DNA of 64,000 bases from Catonia carolina (taxonomy: Eukaryota > Arthropoda > Insecta > Hemiptera > Achilidae), in NCBI GenBank assembly GCA_035578175.1, contig JAQMRL010000004.1, positions 77,179,401 to 77,243,400 on the forward strand, in the 5' to 3' direction. The notes below the pieces were generated by a model. The model was not told where the DNA came from and did no database searches. It was given only the letters and a program-made list of their open reading frames with translations. Of the stretch, positions 10,400-21,108 are shown in pieces. Position numbers and translations under genes: made by a program. Positions within the stretch are counted from its first letter, which is position 1. Each line of letters starts with the position of its first letter.

Positions 10400-10620
10400 A
10401 GCGTTCTCATTGGTCCGACGTCATACTTAGAGGGGGTTGTACCGAGTTTATTTATAGTGGGCAATTGTAATTTTTTAAGGAGTTCGTTAATTTAATTTGA
10501 ATAGATCAGAGTTCGTCTCAATAGATAGTTTGGCGTGTAGTGTTAACAGTCATAATTATTGTTTTGTTATTTATTTTTAAAGTTAATAAAAAAAACGGTA
10601 TGTTAATAATTTATATTGTG
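10400..10620 (+). promoter_or_regulatory. Promoter-like cluster, speculative
   Basis: CATTGGTCCGACGTCA (about 10411-10426) places an inverted CCAAT box next to a CRE-like GACGTCA. A TATA-like TTTATTTATAG follows at about 10448. A possible splice donor ACGGTATGT lies near 10594. The same CCAAT/CRE vocabulary marks the modules at 51.4-64 kb. No downstream coding exon is recognised, so this could be a relic of a repeat promoter. Confidence 0.2.
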
Positions 10621-11884
10621 AGCTGCGGGAACATCAATGTTACATATCAGGTTTTTATAAAATAAAATAATATAAAGTTTTAATTGTTAATATTTTTATA
10701 TCTTGTGCTCATCAATTGTTTAAGTAATTAAAATATTTATGTATTGTAAAATTAATATGTTATTTTTATTTTTATTCTACATTGCATGAATTTTCCATTC
10801 CTTTCAATTATTCGACCGAAGTCACGTCTTTGGAACAGTATTGTTCTCTTAAGTTTTAATTTGTTTTTAATTGTATGTTACCATACAGATTTTATGATGG
10901 TACACAGTTCGGTGTTTATGTACTCCACTCTTTGTCCCTCGCCATGCAACGACGGTATAGTCACAAAAGTATACAATCGTAACAGTAATGTGCGACTCAC
11001 GCACGGTCACTACGCTTTGTTTTCACTGTTGTTATTAATAATCTGTCACACCATAATGATGTGACTAATCTGTTTTCATATATGATTTTCTGTTCATTAT
11101 AATATATTCAGACCAATTTGTTTAGTTAGTTGCGTGCATCTGTAGAGTAGGCTATAGTTTAGTGAGTTTTTGCAGTTTAGTTCTTGTAATTTATAATTTA
11201 AATTTTTACTGGGACAAATTAAATACATATTTTAAAATGAAATAATTATTTGCATGTTTGATTGGAGGACCTAGAGTGAAGTTAGTACCATCCAGTTTAC
11301 CTCGATTTTCTCGCGAGTATGAGCTAAACAATCGTAATTTTTATGGAACGTTCCGACACAATAGAAGGACTCTCGATAGGGGTAACGATAAAGTTTAAAT
11401 TGAATCTCTTAGCGTATCGCCACCATTCCTAAATTTTTCACGATTTTCTCGTTAATTTCGGCAGACCAAACAAAACATTTTACAGAACAATCCAAAACAA
11501 ACGAGAGCTACCATTTAAAGTAAAAAAAAAACTAAAGTATTGAATGCATGGGTCTTCCAGTGACAGAAGAGTAAGCGATCTTTTTAACAGTGACTGGGGA
11601 ACGGTTACTCGCCTATCTGAAATCTGAATAACTGTGGTCACCGAGAATTATAAGTAACCGTGACTCGTTCACAGTGACAGTTCTTTTGTCTCTTCACTAG
11701 TTAGTTCGCCGTTTGAAGTTAGCGCTCAACTAGTAGGCACATTAATATTAATTGTACTTCTCATTAGAGAACTTATTCTCACCACATATTTTGCGATACG
11801 TAAATATCGTAATCATGATTGTTTGCCATCTTGTTGTGGAAAAAATCCCCGTTGTTTTATTGTTTCAGTCAAGTCATATTAAAA
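10621..11884. other. No gene recognised
   Basis: A 92-aa open frame at 10786-11064 has no recognisable domain. Related short blocks around ACAGTGACAG recur near 11556 and 11678. No repeat family was identified. Confidence 0.35.
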
Positions 11885-11922
11885 ATGGGTGGGCCCGGCC
11901 CACCCGCTAGGACCGCCACTGG
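11885..11922. mobile_element. hAT-type terminal fragment
   Basis: GGGTGGGCCCGGCCCACCC (11887-11905) followed by GGACCGCCACTGG resembles the end of a hAT element (reverse of CAGTGGCGGTCC). Similar ends occur at 14925-14972 and 22870-22925. Confidence 0.4.
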
Positions 11923-12430
11923 TTTCTCGAAAACGTGGTCGAACTATTCACAGTGTTGAACGAAATCCAATATGCAATGTAATAATATGTTATGAAGTTG
12001 AAGCTAAACAAAAATGCCTATCCGTGCCTCTTAACAAAAGCCGTGAGCGAGCGGCTAACTATTGTGATGTTTCTCTTTCCACAATTCGAAAAATATAGAA
12101 TGAAATTAAGGACGTGAAAAAGCTATTCTTTAACATTTTTGTTGACCCCTGGTAAAAAAAAAGGAAACGGTTAGGTAGATACTAGAGACTGTTAATAAAA
12201 ACCCCGGTGAAAGCAATAGTAAAGAAGGCGATTCATTCGTAATTACAGTAAATCAAACATTTCTAGTCATTTAATTAAGCTATAGGCAATATTACAGGTC
12301 ATATTTATTTCCTATAAGGTTTATAAAGAAAACATTTTCTCGGAATAAACCACAGCTTAAAAATGTATGTAGAAACTTCACGGTAGTGAAATGTACGACT
12401 AGTGTCTCACTGTTGAGGTTGGCAGCACTG
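11923..12430 (+). mobile_element. T repeat, copy 1, with HTH-like ORF remnant
   Basis: From about 11923 to 12098 the frame reads RTIHSVERNPICNV... EAKQKCLSVPLNKSRERAAN, ending SLSTIRKI and a stop. This resembles the short N-terminal helix-turn-helix segment of insect transposases of the 'ERTAAATGVS.RTV' type. The stop after RKI and the absence of a DDE domain mark it as a remnant. The non-coding part to 12430 is collinear, in reverse, with 15215-15540. Confidence 0.5.
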
Positions 12431-12682
12431 CAAATATATCATTTCCCTTCCTCATAGACCATTCGTACGCAAAAGGCAATCTCGTGACTTCAGTATCTAT
12501 AACTGACGGTTAAGTGGAAGTACAGGAAGTGTAAAATTAATGAAATTATTAAAATCCCTTTTATGAGACGTCACATCTCATGGGTGGTGTCAATTTGTTC
12601 AAAAGAAAAGGAGTCGGTTGGAAAAGTGACATTGTGTGTTCACTTTACTCGGGTTCATCCTTCCTCATTATGGGATCTTTAA

Positions 12683-12964
12683 CCCTGTATAGGTCTGTGG
12701 TAAGTGTACTTACCACTGGAAATAAGGTCGATTTAAAAAAAAAATAAGAATAGGGCTACAAGTTGTTTTAATAAGTATTCTTACCACTAAATATTATGTG
12801 ATTCCCATTTCAATAAACATTCCTTGGTAAGTATATTTACCAGAGGTAAAGAAATATTTTACTTTTCTGGCATTAGAAGTAGTACATAATTCAAGTCCCT
12901 ATAAAACAAAATTTAACATTTTACAACATGTACAATTTCCCCCGTAGTACTGCCCTATAAAGAA
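12683..12964 (+). mobile_element. piggyBac-type MITE, 282 bp, TTAA target site
   Basis: TTAA flanks it at 12679-12682 and 12965-12968. The termini are CCCTGTATAGG and CCCTATAAAGAA, imperfect inverted repeats. It has subterminal copies of the palindrome-like GGTAAGTGTACTTACC and GGTAAGTATATTTACC. A longer sister copy is at 31905-32436 in reverse. It is non-coding. Confidence 0.75.
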
Positions 12965-12969
12965 TTAAC

Positions 12970-13200
12970 AGGAATCAAATGACACTATTTTTCTTTCCAA
13001 ATTCCGACTTTGATTTCCGGTTTTTTGGCCACTTCCGGTCGAAACTGGAACTTCAAACCCAATCCAGGCCCAGTAACTTTTTGTGTAGATTACGAATCCG
13101 AAAACCGTTTGTTGCTATCTGTTGTAGTTTTTGGCATCTGGGTGTGACGGACGGACAGACAAAACAGAATGATGGATGACAATTTTTAAAATTGCCACCA
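12970..13200 (-). repeat. Q repeat, copy 1
   Basis: It matches 38525-38770 and 48890-49135 in reverse orientation, including the 'GACACTATTTTT...TCCGACTTTGATTTCCGG' region and the GGACGGACAGAC block. No TIR or coding capacity was established. It may be another non-autonomous element. Confidence 0.65.
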
Positions 13201-13248
13201 ATAACTTACGATTAAAGTGAATTGAGCGGTTTCAATTGCAAACATGGG

Positions 13249-13301
13249 AATTCGTATTCGCTGTAACATCCATTTAATGATGTTACAGCGAAATGCGAAT
13301 T
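13249..13301. repeat. Hairpin with ~22-bp arms
   Basis: AATTCGTATTCGCTGTAACA at 13249 onward pairs with TGTTACAGCGAAATGCGAAT near 13280-13300, with one indel and one mismatch and an 8-nt loop. It stands next to the GA microsatellite. Confidence 0.65.
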
Positions 13302-13345
13302 GTAGATGTTGTCGCTTGTCAAGGTCAGTCACTGGTAGGGACAAC

Positions 13346-13346
<1 letters not shown>

Positions 13347-13395
<49 letters not shown>

Positions 13396-13414
13396 GAGAG
13401 AGAGAGAGAGAGAG
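13347..13414. repeat. (AG)n microsatellite
   Basis: About 34 AG units with one GTG interruption. The overlapping 79-aa frame is an Arg-Glu artefact. Confidence 0.95.
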
Positions 13415-13702
13415 AATCATACGGCCGGGGATGCATTCATCCACAAGTGCAACGTTTCTCTTATCAACTTACCACAAAGAATTGTATTATTTATCTTTAC
13501 CCGCAATTAAGAAATTCAACAATAGGGAATAGATTACTAAAACTAATTTTAAATTTAAAAGAATTTTATGTATGATAATGCCTCATACAACAAAGAAAAT
13601 ATGAAAATAATTTATTGATAAAAGTATACAGTAATATAACCACTTGCATAAAACTATTTTTATGTTAGGGACTTACTAAAAAAAAGTTATTAAAATATGT
13701 TA

Positions 13703-14633
13703 CTAGGTGTGGCTATTAAATAACGAGACTGACGTAAAAACTTTTATTTTGATTTTATACATAATCACTTATTGTCACCTTCAATGTACGTACACTCCTT
13801 CTCTATCCCTACAACGCTCCATGCGAATTTTCCATTGTTGGAAACAGTGCTGGAAGTCATCTTCTGTCAGCTCCTTCAGGACACGTACCGCTTTCTCTTT
13901 TACAGCTTCCACAGACTTAAATCTTGTCACTTTTAATGCAGATTTCACCTTAGGGAACAGGTAGACGATAATAACATGTGATGAAACGTGGTTTTTTTAC
14001 TTATGATCCAGAAACGAAGCGCCAATCCATGCACTGGAAGAGCCAAACTTCGCCGAGAGCCAAAAAAGCTCGAATGAGCAAGTCAAAATTTAAAGCGATG
14101 ATGATTGTTGTTTTTTATATCCGTGGGATTGTGTACCTTCCCTGGATTCCTAAAGATCAACCAATTAATCAATATTACTACCTTGAGGTACTTTCTAAAG
14201 TACGTCAAAGAGTAAGGAAAAAACGCCTCGAAATGTGGAAGGACAAATCATGGGTTTCCCATGACGATGCGCCAGCTCATTCCGCGTTATCTGTCAAGAG
14301 GTTCCTAGCCAAGTACAGCATCTCAGTGTTAGAACATTCACCTTATTCACCAGATCTTGCACCATGTGACTTCTACTTGTTCTCTAAGGTGAAATATGCA
14401 TTAAAAGTGACAAGATTTAAGTCTGTGGAAGCTGTAAAAGAGAAAGCGGTACGTGTCCTGAAGGAGCTGACAGAAGATGACTTCCAGCACTGTTTCCAAT
14501 AATGGAAAATTCGTATGGAGCGTTGTAGGGATAGAGAAGGAGTGTATATTGAAGGTGACAATAAGTGATTATATATAAAATAAAAATAAAAGTTTTTACA
14601 ACGTCAGTCTCGTTATCTAATAGCCACACCTCG
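13703..14633 (+). mobile_element. mariner with two 3' ends (foldback form)
   Basis: The termini AGGTGTGGCTATTA and TAATAGCCACACCT lie just inside TA dinucleotides (13701-13702, 14634-14635). The left ~260 bp (13703-13965) is an inverted copy of the right end (about 14370-14633), including the last coding part of the transposase. The true 5' end, with the DNA-binding domains, is absent. The related element at 45709-46618 has the same plan. Confidence 0.85.
13966..14502 (+). pseudogene. mariner transposase, catalytic part only
   Basis: The frame begins at ITCDETWFF (first catalytic Asp, about 13975), where a seven-T run at 13990-13998 shifts the frame by one. It then runs open to 14502. SHDDAPAHS holds the second Asp and YSPDLAPCDFYLF the third, with exactly 34 residues between them, the DD34D signature of mariner. 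The HTH region is missing. The last codons before the stop read EDDFQHCFQ. It cannot encode a full transposase. Confidence 0.85.
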
Positions 14634-14636
14634 TAT

Positions 14637-14972
14637 GTTGAGTGTTTATTTTGTTGTATCAGTAATCGTGTAAGAAATTAATTTATAATAAATAAACAGA
14701 TAATAAAATTTGTTGAATTACGAAAGGGGGAAAATAAAGAAAAGAATTACATACAACGCATTTGTTTATTTGTGTGAAATAAAACTGTTGAGACAGTACT
14801 ACAATATTAAGAACATAGGCCTACTTACACAAAAACAAATCGGTGTTAAGTTTTAGAAATACAAATATTTTGTAGTATTTATAAAGATACAAAAAAAAAC
14901 CTATTAAAACAACTAATAAAGAAAAATTGGAGGGGGTCATGACCCCTGTGACCCCCTAAATCCGCCTCTGTC
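14637..14972. mobile_element. Possible hAT fragment ending at 14972
   Basis: GGAGGGGGTCATGACCCCTG, then GACCCCCTAAATCCGCCTCTG (14931-14971), has the GGGGTCATGACCCC palindrome and a CAGAGGCGGA-type end usual in hAT elements. The AT-rich sequence upstream has no coding signal and its start is not defined. Confidence 0.4.
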
Positions 14973-15019
14973 TGAAATTAAGAAAAATTTTACACAAATA
15001 AATAAAATTACATATTTTT

Positions 15020-15205
15020 ACATTCTCTTGCCCAATATGAATATAAAGAGAACGAAAGTAAGTAGCCTATTGTTTTCATGTCGATTTTTAGAAATAGAGT
15101 TTTCACCGGAAATCACGTTTGCAGGTCCCTTGAACTTACCAAAACAGTTTTTTAGCGATTGGGCTGTAGGTGAGTGCTCGAGTGTGTCCGTTTTTTATCG
15201 TTTAT
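15020..15205 (+). mobile_element. H fragment, 5' part
   Basis: TGTTTTCATGTCGATTTTTA, GAGTTTTCACCGGAAATCAC and TTTTTAGCGATTGG appear in H order. It ends where the microsatellite would begin. The 60-aa frame across it is chance. Confidence 0.65.
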
Positions 15206-15214
15206 TTTAATCTT

Positions 15215-15975
15215 TAAAATCTTAAAACAGTGAGACACTACTCGTACATTTCACTACCGTGCAGTTTCTACCTACATTTTGTAAGCTGTCGTTTATTCCG
15301 AGAAAATGTTTTCTTCATAAACCTTATAAGAAATAAATGTGACCTGTAATATTGCCTATAGTTCAATTACATGGCTAGAAATATATAATTTACTGTAATT
15401 ACCAGCTACCTTATTCTATTGGAAAAAAATATCTACGAATGAATCGCCTTCTTTACTATCGCTATCACCGGCGTCTTCACTATCAGTCTCACTAGTATCT
15501 ACGTAACCGTTTCCTTTTTTTACCAGGTGTCAACAAAACTGTTGAAGAATAGCTTCTTCACGTCTTTAATTTCCATCTTTATTTTTTGAATTGTAGAAAG
15601 AGAAATGTCACAGTAGTTAGCCACTCGTTCATGGCTTTTGTTAAGACGCAAGGAAAGGCATTTTTGTTCAGCTTCAACTTCACAGCATTTTATTACACTG
15701 CATATTAGACATCGTTCAGCACTGTGAATAGTCTGCCCATGTGTTCGAGAACCTAACATTTATGTTTACGGTAACGAACAGTTATATTCGTACAGTTAAC
15801 CTAAAAAAGATTCCGCTGTATAATGTATATGCTCTGGGTATAATATAAGCTGCTGTGTTTGTTGTACTGAAATTAAAGCAGTCGCGCATGCGCACTGATG
15901 TTTCCCCCCTTTACCCCTCGTTGCAAACAAGGGAAAACTCGTGAATCAAGTAACTATAAAAGGGTGAATTTCAGC
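15215..15975 (-). mobile_element. T repeat, copy 2, most complete
   Basis: On the minus strand the ORF at 15520-15759 (79 aa) starts near MLGSRTHGQTIHSAER and continues EAEQKCLSLRLNKSHERVAN, SLSTIQKI and VKKLFFNSF before a stop. It is the longest of the three T frames. No catalytic domain follows. The stretch 15215-15540 matches T copy 1, and 15700-15975 matches 25200-25362 and 27491-27540. A shortened DNA transposon retaining only the DNA-binding N-terminus is the likeliest reading. Confidence 0.5.
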
Positions 15976-16000
15976 TGAGATTAATGAGAAAACATGCAGG

Positions 16001-16037
16001 AAAATATGGCGTTTTAGAGGATAAAACGCCATATTTT
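16001..16037. repeat. Perfect 16-bp hairpin
   Basis: AAAATATGGCGTTTTA (16001-16016) and TAAAACGCCATATTTT (16022-16037) are exact reverse complements around a 5-nt loop. Confidence 0.85.
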
Positions 16038-16395
16038 TCCTTCTTAAATTTTGAATCTGCTACACGTTCTGAAACATGGACTAAGCGAAAAATGAGCTAA
16101 AAAACGAGTAGGCCTACATATTTTGTTTTCGAATCGCTAGAAAATGCCCAATACACTTCTGTTTTTCGTAATTTATACGAAAACCCAAGATTTAAAACGA
16201 GTTGTACCAGAAATATTTATGTTTCTTACTTGGTGAGATACGCGGTTCCAAACACAGGATTCATCTTTCATTGTATTTACTATAGGCTACGTCTACATAT
16301 TTTGATGTAATATAAATCTTTGCCGAATCTGTATTGTGTCGATTTACATGTTGATAATAATAGTAATGTTCATTTCAAAAAATAAATTAAATGAC

Positions 16396-16550
16396 TACCT
16401 TCGTGGCGTAGTGACTAATGTGCTAGCCTACAAAGCGATAAGTCCCGGGTTCGATTCCCGGCTGGGGCCTGGAAATTTTAACACGTTAAAACCCGCCGTT
16501 ACAGTACACGCTAATGACCAAGCTGTCGATACGATTTTAAATAAATCAAA
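16396..16550 (+). mobile_element. SINE D, tRNA-like head
   Basis: GTGGCGTAGTGACTAATGTGC (A box) and GGTTCGATTCC (B box, 16448-16458) with a CCGGG/CCCGG T-arm stem are followed by a body ending in an A-rich tail near 16535-16550. The head differs from SINE A, B and E. Confidence 0.65.
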
Positions 16551-17198
16551 AAAATTAAATAGAAATAAAAAATACTCATCTTTTCTAGTATTCCCCATCA
16601 GCATAATTTGTCGACATTTCGTGTGTAGGTATTCTTACAGTATTTTTAACGATAAAAACGGGGAAAATATAAAAAAATGATACATCAATATTTTTCAGCG
16701 TTAAAGTTTTTCTTTCTTTCTCAAGTTAACGTTAAACTAAATTATGTTAAATTAATTCGACGATTAATTTATTATGATGTCAAGTAGACTACTCAAGCAT
16801 GTATATATTTTAATTTTTTGTTTTTTATATATATTTATTTTATTTTCATCATATATTTTGTATGACGTTCATACAGTAACACTTGATAAACAGCAATCTA
16901 TTTACCCTACCTATATTTAACTTTTTTTTTAACAGTATAGTATTTCCTTTGCAATCAGTTAATAAATACAATAACTGTAAGCAAATATGAGAAAATCTGA
17001 GTAGTGTCCTTAGAATTAAAACACAAACGACACTCAGTAGTGTGTTTGAAAAAGACCAAACTGTGAAGAAACAAAAAATATATGATCTAGGCCCTATACA
17101 AAATCAAACTTGATGAACCGTGAATCAACATCCTGAAACACAGTGTTGAAGTTGGAGATGACAATGATATTTAACTTTAACTTGAAAAATATTGATTT
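16551..17198. other. AT-rich DNA, no gene seen
   Basis: It contains long AT runs (about 16790-16860). No repeat family or ORF is supportable. Confidence 0.4.
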
Positions 17199-17441
17199 AT
17201 GATTTTTTAAATATTTTTGCCGTTTTCATCTTTAAAAATATTGGTATTATGATTGTTTTAAATATTTTTCCCGTTTTTATCTTTAAAAATATTGGTATTA
17301 TGATTGTTTTAAATATTTTTCCCGTTTTTATCTTTAAAAATATCGATATTATGATTGTTTTAAATATTTTTCCTGTTTTCATCTTTAAAAATATTGGTAT
17401 TATGATTGTTTTAAATATTTTTCCCGTTTTTATCTTTAAAA
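17199..17441. repeat. 51-bp minisatellite, ~5 copies
   Basis: The unit TTTAAATATTTTTCCCGTTT plus ATCTTTAAAAATATTGGTAT and ATGATTG repeats with a 51-bp period. The period is a multiple of three, so frames stay open on both strands (115 and 96 aa), which is why they should not be read as genes. Confidence 0.85.
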
Positions 17442-17694
17442 AAAATTGTAAGTTTACCACATACGAAATATCCACAAAATCTGTCAAATTATGCTGGGGA
17501 GGGGGACAACAGAAAATACCCCAAAAAACAAGAATATGATTGTACAGTATATTATTTTATTCTTTTTATTGTATTTAAAAAATCGGACATGTTTTTCTGA
17601 ACTTCATCAAGTTTTTCTTATACGGACGGTTTCAATGGATGTAATTACTTTTATTGTATTTAAGAAATCGGGAAAGTTTATTAAATTTCTCGTT
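17442..17694. other. No gene recognised
   Basis: Short direct repeat of CTTTTTATTGTATTTAA near 17562 and 17648. Otherwise featureless. Confidence 0.35.
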
Positions 17695-17975
17695 TTCATA
17701 TTGAATTTTCAAAATTGAGTTTTCACCGGAAATAGACATTTTCAGGCACTCTCAACAACAAAAAACATGTTTTTAGCGATTGGTCGTGTGTGAAAAAAAA
17801 ATATCTCAAGAATGGAATAGCGTATGAAGTTGAAACTTGAAATTGAAACGTAAGTTAGTTACCACTAAGGGACACGACACGAACATTTTCATCAAAATTG
17901 GTCTACCAAAATTAGTAGTTAGTTCATACAATTTTTTTTATTTGCGATTTTCTAAAAAAAGAAAACGGTACCTAC
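17695..17975 (+). mobile_element. H fragment without long microsatellite
   Basis: GAGTTTTCACCGGAAATAGA, AACATGTTTTTAGCGATTGG, AATATCTCAAGAATGGAATA and ACGAACATTTTCATCAAAAT are in family order. The microsatellite has shrunk to TCGTGTGTGA. Confidence 0.7.
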
Positions 17976-18114
17976 ATTTTTAAACAGGGGGCTAATAGAA
18001 AAGACCCAAAATTTGTTTGAAAAAAATGTTAATGGATTAAGAGATTTTTGGGTACCCGGGTTGTAGTGGTAAGTTTAACAATTTATCAATATTATTGTAA
18101 TATAAATAAATTGT

Positions 18115-18511
18115 TTTTGTTTAGGCCAACAGCCGAAAGGCTGGTTTGAACCTCTTGAGGTTTTACTAAGTAAAACGAGGAGTGAGGTGGTTTACCATGC
18201 CTTTCTCACTGAGTACAAAAGTAGCTTAACTTATCAGCATGCCAGGCCCTCCGAAAAGCATCTACTTTGCACCCTGCAAATGACACCTTCACTTCATTCA
18301 CCACAAATTCTGGCTGTATAATGAAATTCATTACTTTCAGAGAAGATAACTTTGACTAGTGTATTTTGCACGTCTACCTCTTCTATTCTTAAATGTTTCA
18401 GTCTCAATAATTGGGTGACCATGAGGTAAGAAACAGAATTAATTTTTGTAGCCCTGGAACTAGCTGATAGAGAGCAAATAATTTAAAACTCCACCTGCCT
18501 GTTATGGGCGA
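18115..18511 (-). mobile_element. M retroposon with 13-bp TSD
   Basis: Flanked by ATAAATAAATTGT at 18102-18114 and 18512-18524. Read on the minus strand it starts CGCCCATAACAGGCAGGTGG and ends TGGCCTAAACAAAA. The length is 397 bp, close to the 390 bp of the copy at 3362. Confidence 0.8.
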
Positions 18512-18621
18512 ATAAATAAATTGTAGTTTGTAAATAAATAACACAAGACATAGTTTAAAATTGTAAGTTTAATAATATTTAATTTGTAAATTTGAATATC
18601 ATAGTGGGGGGATTCGAATGT

Positions 18622-18625
<4 letters not shown>

Positions 18626-18670
<45 letters not shown>

Positions 18671-18719
18671 CGCGCGCGCGCGCGCGTGTGTGCGTGTATG
18701 TGTGTGGGTGTGGGTGCGC

Positions 18720-18748
<29 letters not shown>
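18626..18748. repeat. (GT)n/(GC)n microsatellite
   Basis: GT tract with an internal alternating CG block (18668-18686) and GTGGGTG variants. Three overlapping His-Thr frames are artefacts. Alternating purine-pyrimidine DNA of this kind can adopt Z-form. Confidence 0.9.
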
Positions 18749-18751
<3 letters not shown>

Positions 18752-18840
18752 TGGGTAGAGAGTACACCTAGGTCCCGCTCTATTCTTGCAGACACATAAC
18801 AGATAAGATCCCATTTTTCTAATAAAAAACATACTATGTT

Positions 18841-19008
18841 GGCCCGCCCGTGGTGTAGTGGTCAGCGCAACTGGCTACTATGCCGGGGTCCCGGGTTCGA
18901 TTCCCGGTCAGGTCTGGCATTTTTTTCATCTGTAAATCACCACATATCATTACCTACGCATTAGCCCAAAGCTTATGTAGGCATCATCACTCAATAAAAA
19001 AAAAACAA
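18841..19008 (+). mobile_element. SINE A, full-length head
   Basis: GGCCCGCCCGTGGTGTAGTG starts the head, B box GGTTCGATTCC lies at 18894-18904 within a perfect CCGGG/CCCGG T-arm, and the body ends CATCATCACTCAAT with an A-run at 18999-19008. It lacks the GCAGAACAGTCGGACG tail seen in the copy at 1-149, so SINE A has at least two tail forms. Confidence 0.75.
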
Positions 19009-19519
19009 TGACTTCTTATCTTACGCGGGAAATTTCAGTCTGGTGGGACGGAACGAAAATGTCCTTGAAAATTTTATAAAAAAATTGTATTCACTTTTGG
19101 TATTAATAAAACTTATTGAACGACAATGAGGCACCGAATGGGTTGGAAATGTGTAGGATGAATATTGAATGCATAAAACGATCCATGTTTTATTAATTGT
19201 CTGAAATTGTCTGAATCTGTTGTAACAGTATGAAAATTGATAATTTTAGGCCCGTAAATGGGTAAAAACGTGTTTTTAAGATGTGTATTTTTAAACAAAT
19301 TTCCCGGACCCCCCGCTTTTCTTGTGGGTGTTTCATACCTCTCGGAAGTAACACCTCTCAAACTTGATGCTAAATCGGCCACTGATAACAGCTGCCATCA
19401 TAAATAACATTTTTATGGTAGTTTATTTTATGAAACGTACTAGCAAAAGATAACCTTTTTTTGTATCAGTTATCACAAGTTGATAAAATTATTTTAAAGT
19501 AGATGAGGAGAAGCCTTTA
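19009..19519. other. No gene recognised
   Basis: An 89-aa frame at 19113-19382 has no recognisable domain. The sequence CGGACCCCCCGCTTTTC near 19306 could be transposon-derived, but nothing firm can be said. Confidence 0.35.
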
Positions 19520-20286
<767 letters not shown>

Positions 20287-20925
20287 AAATAAAAACATTC
20301 GTACATTGTTGCAGTTTTCCTTCAATATTACAATCGTAGATTAAAAAAGTACAATTAATTGGCGCCATTATATTGCATCATAAATTCAAAATAGGCTGAT
20401 AAAAAATATTGTGACATCACACCCCCCACCCACTTGTATGCGACTTCGCTATTGGTCAAGGAGATATGCACCGAAATAATAAGTTTTTTATTTGATATCG
20501 AACAGGAAAGTTAAGAATCTCTTTCTCAGTTAAGTTTAAGTTGTTGCACTGGAAGGTTGTGCGTTGTTTTGTTACTAACGTTAAGTTTACGTTAGTACGG
20601 TAATTATAATAATCTACGCTCTGCTAGACTGCAGCTCGCTTTTTTAAAAACAAAAAATTTAGATTTTTTACTTTAACTTGTTTAATTTTAAAGAAATGAT
20701 CATTGACATCTTTATTAAAGTTATCGTACTCTCTAGTAGTGTGATTGAATATAGAATCTTCTTTGTAATAAATTCAGTATTTCAAATTACTTTCGGGGGT
20801 ACTGCACAACTTTGGAACATCGTTGGATTAATCGTATTGGTTATCGCTTATTTAATCATACTTGCTTATTAAAAGGTAAGTGAATTTTATTTATTACTGC
20901 TGAAAATTAGATTAATAATGGACTA
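20287..20925. other. No firm gene
   Basis: It holds CTGCTAGACTGCAGCTCGCT (20622-20641), a motif repeated near 24402 and 24463, and a 64-aa hydrophobic frame (20678-20872) followed directly by AAAGGTAAGTG, a good splice-donor match. No homology is recognised and the frame may be chance. Confidence 0.3.
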
Positions 20926-21060
20926 TTTTTACTTTCTCTTCCCTATATGAATACATAGGAAGGAAAGTATTGTTTTCATGTCGATTTTAACAAATACACT
21001 CTTTACCGAATCTACACGTTTTCAGATCCCCTGAACCCAAAAAACATGTTTTTAGCAATT

Positions 21061-21108
<48 letters not shown>

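Noticed and set aside
10786..11064. 92-aa frame with hydrophobic segments
   Set aside because: No domain, no start context and no conservation evidence. Length is within chance for this window size.
16396..16475. Functional tRNA gene at the SINE D head, and similarly at 18841 and 30396
   Set aside because: A and B boxes are present but the acceptor stem does not pair, and SINE bodies with A-rich tails follow.
17192..17539. 115-aa and 96-aa hydrophobic repeat frames
   Set aside because: They are products of a 51-bp minisatellite, open on both strands.
20678..20872. 64-aa membrane-like frame with a splice donor after the stop
   Set aside because: The hydrophobic bias follows from T-rich DNA, and the donor-like GGTAAGT alone is weak evidence.
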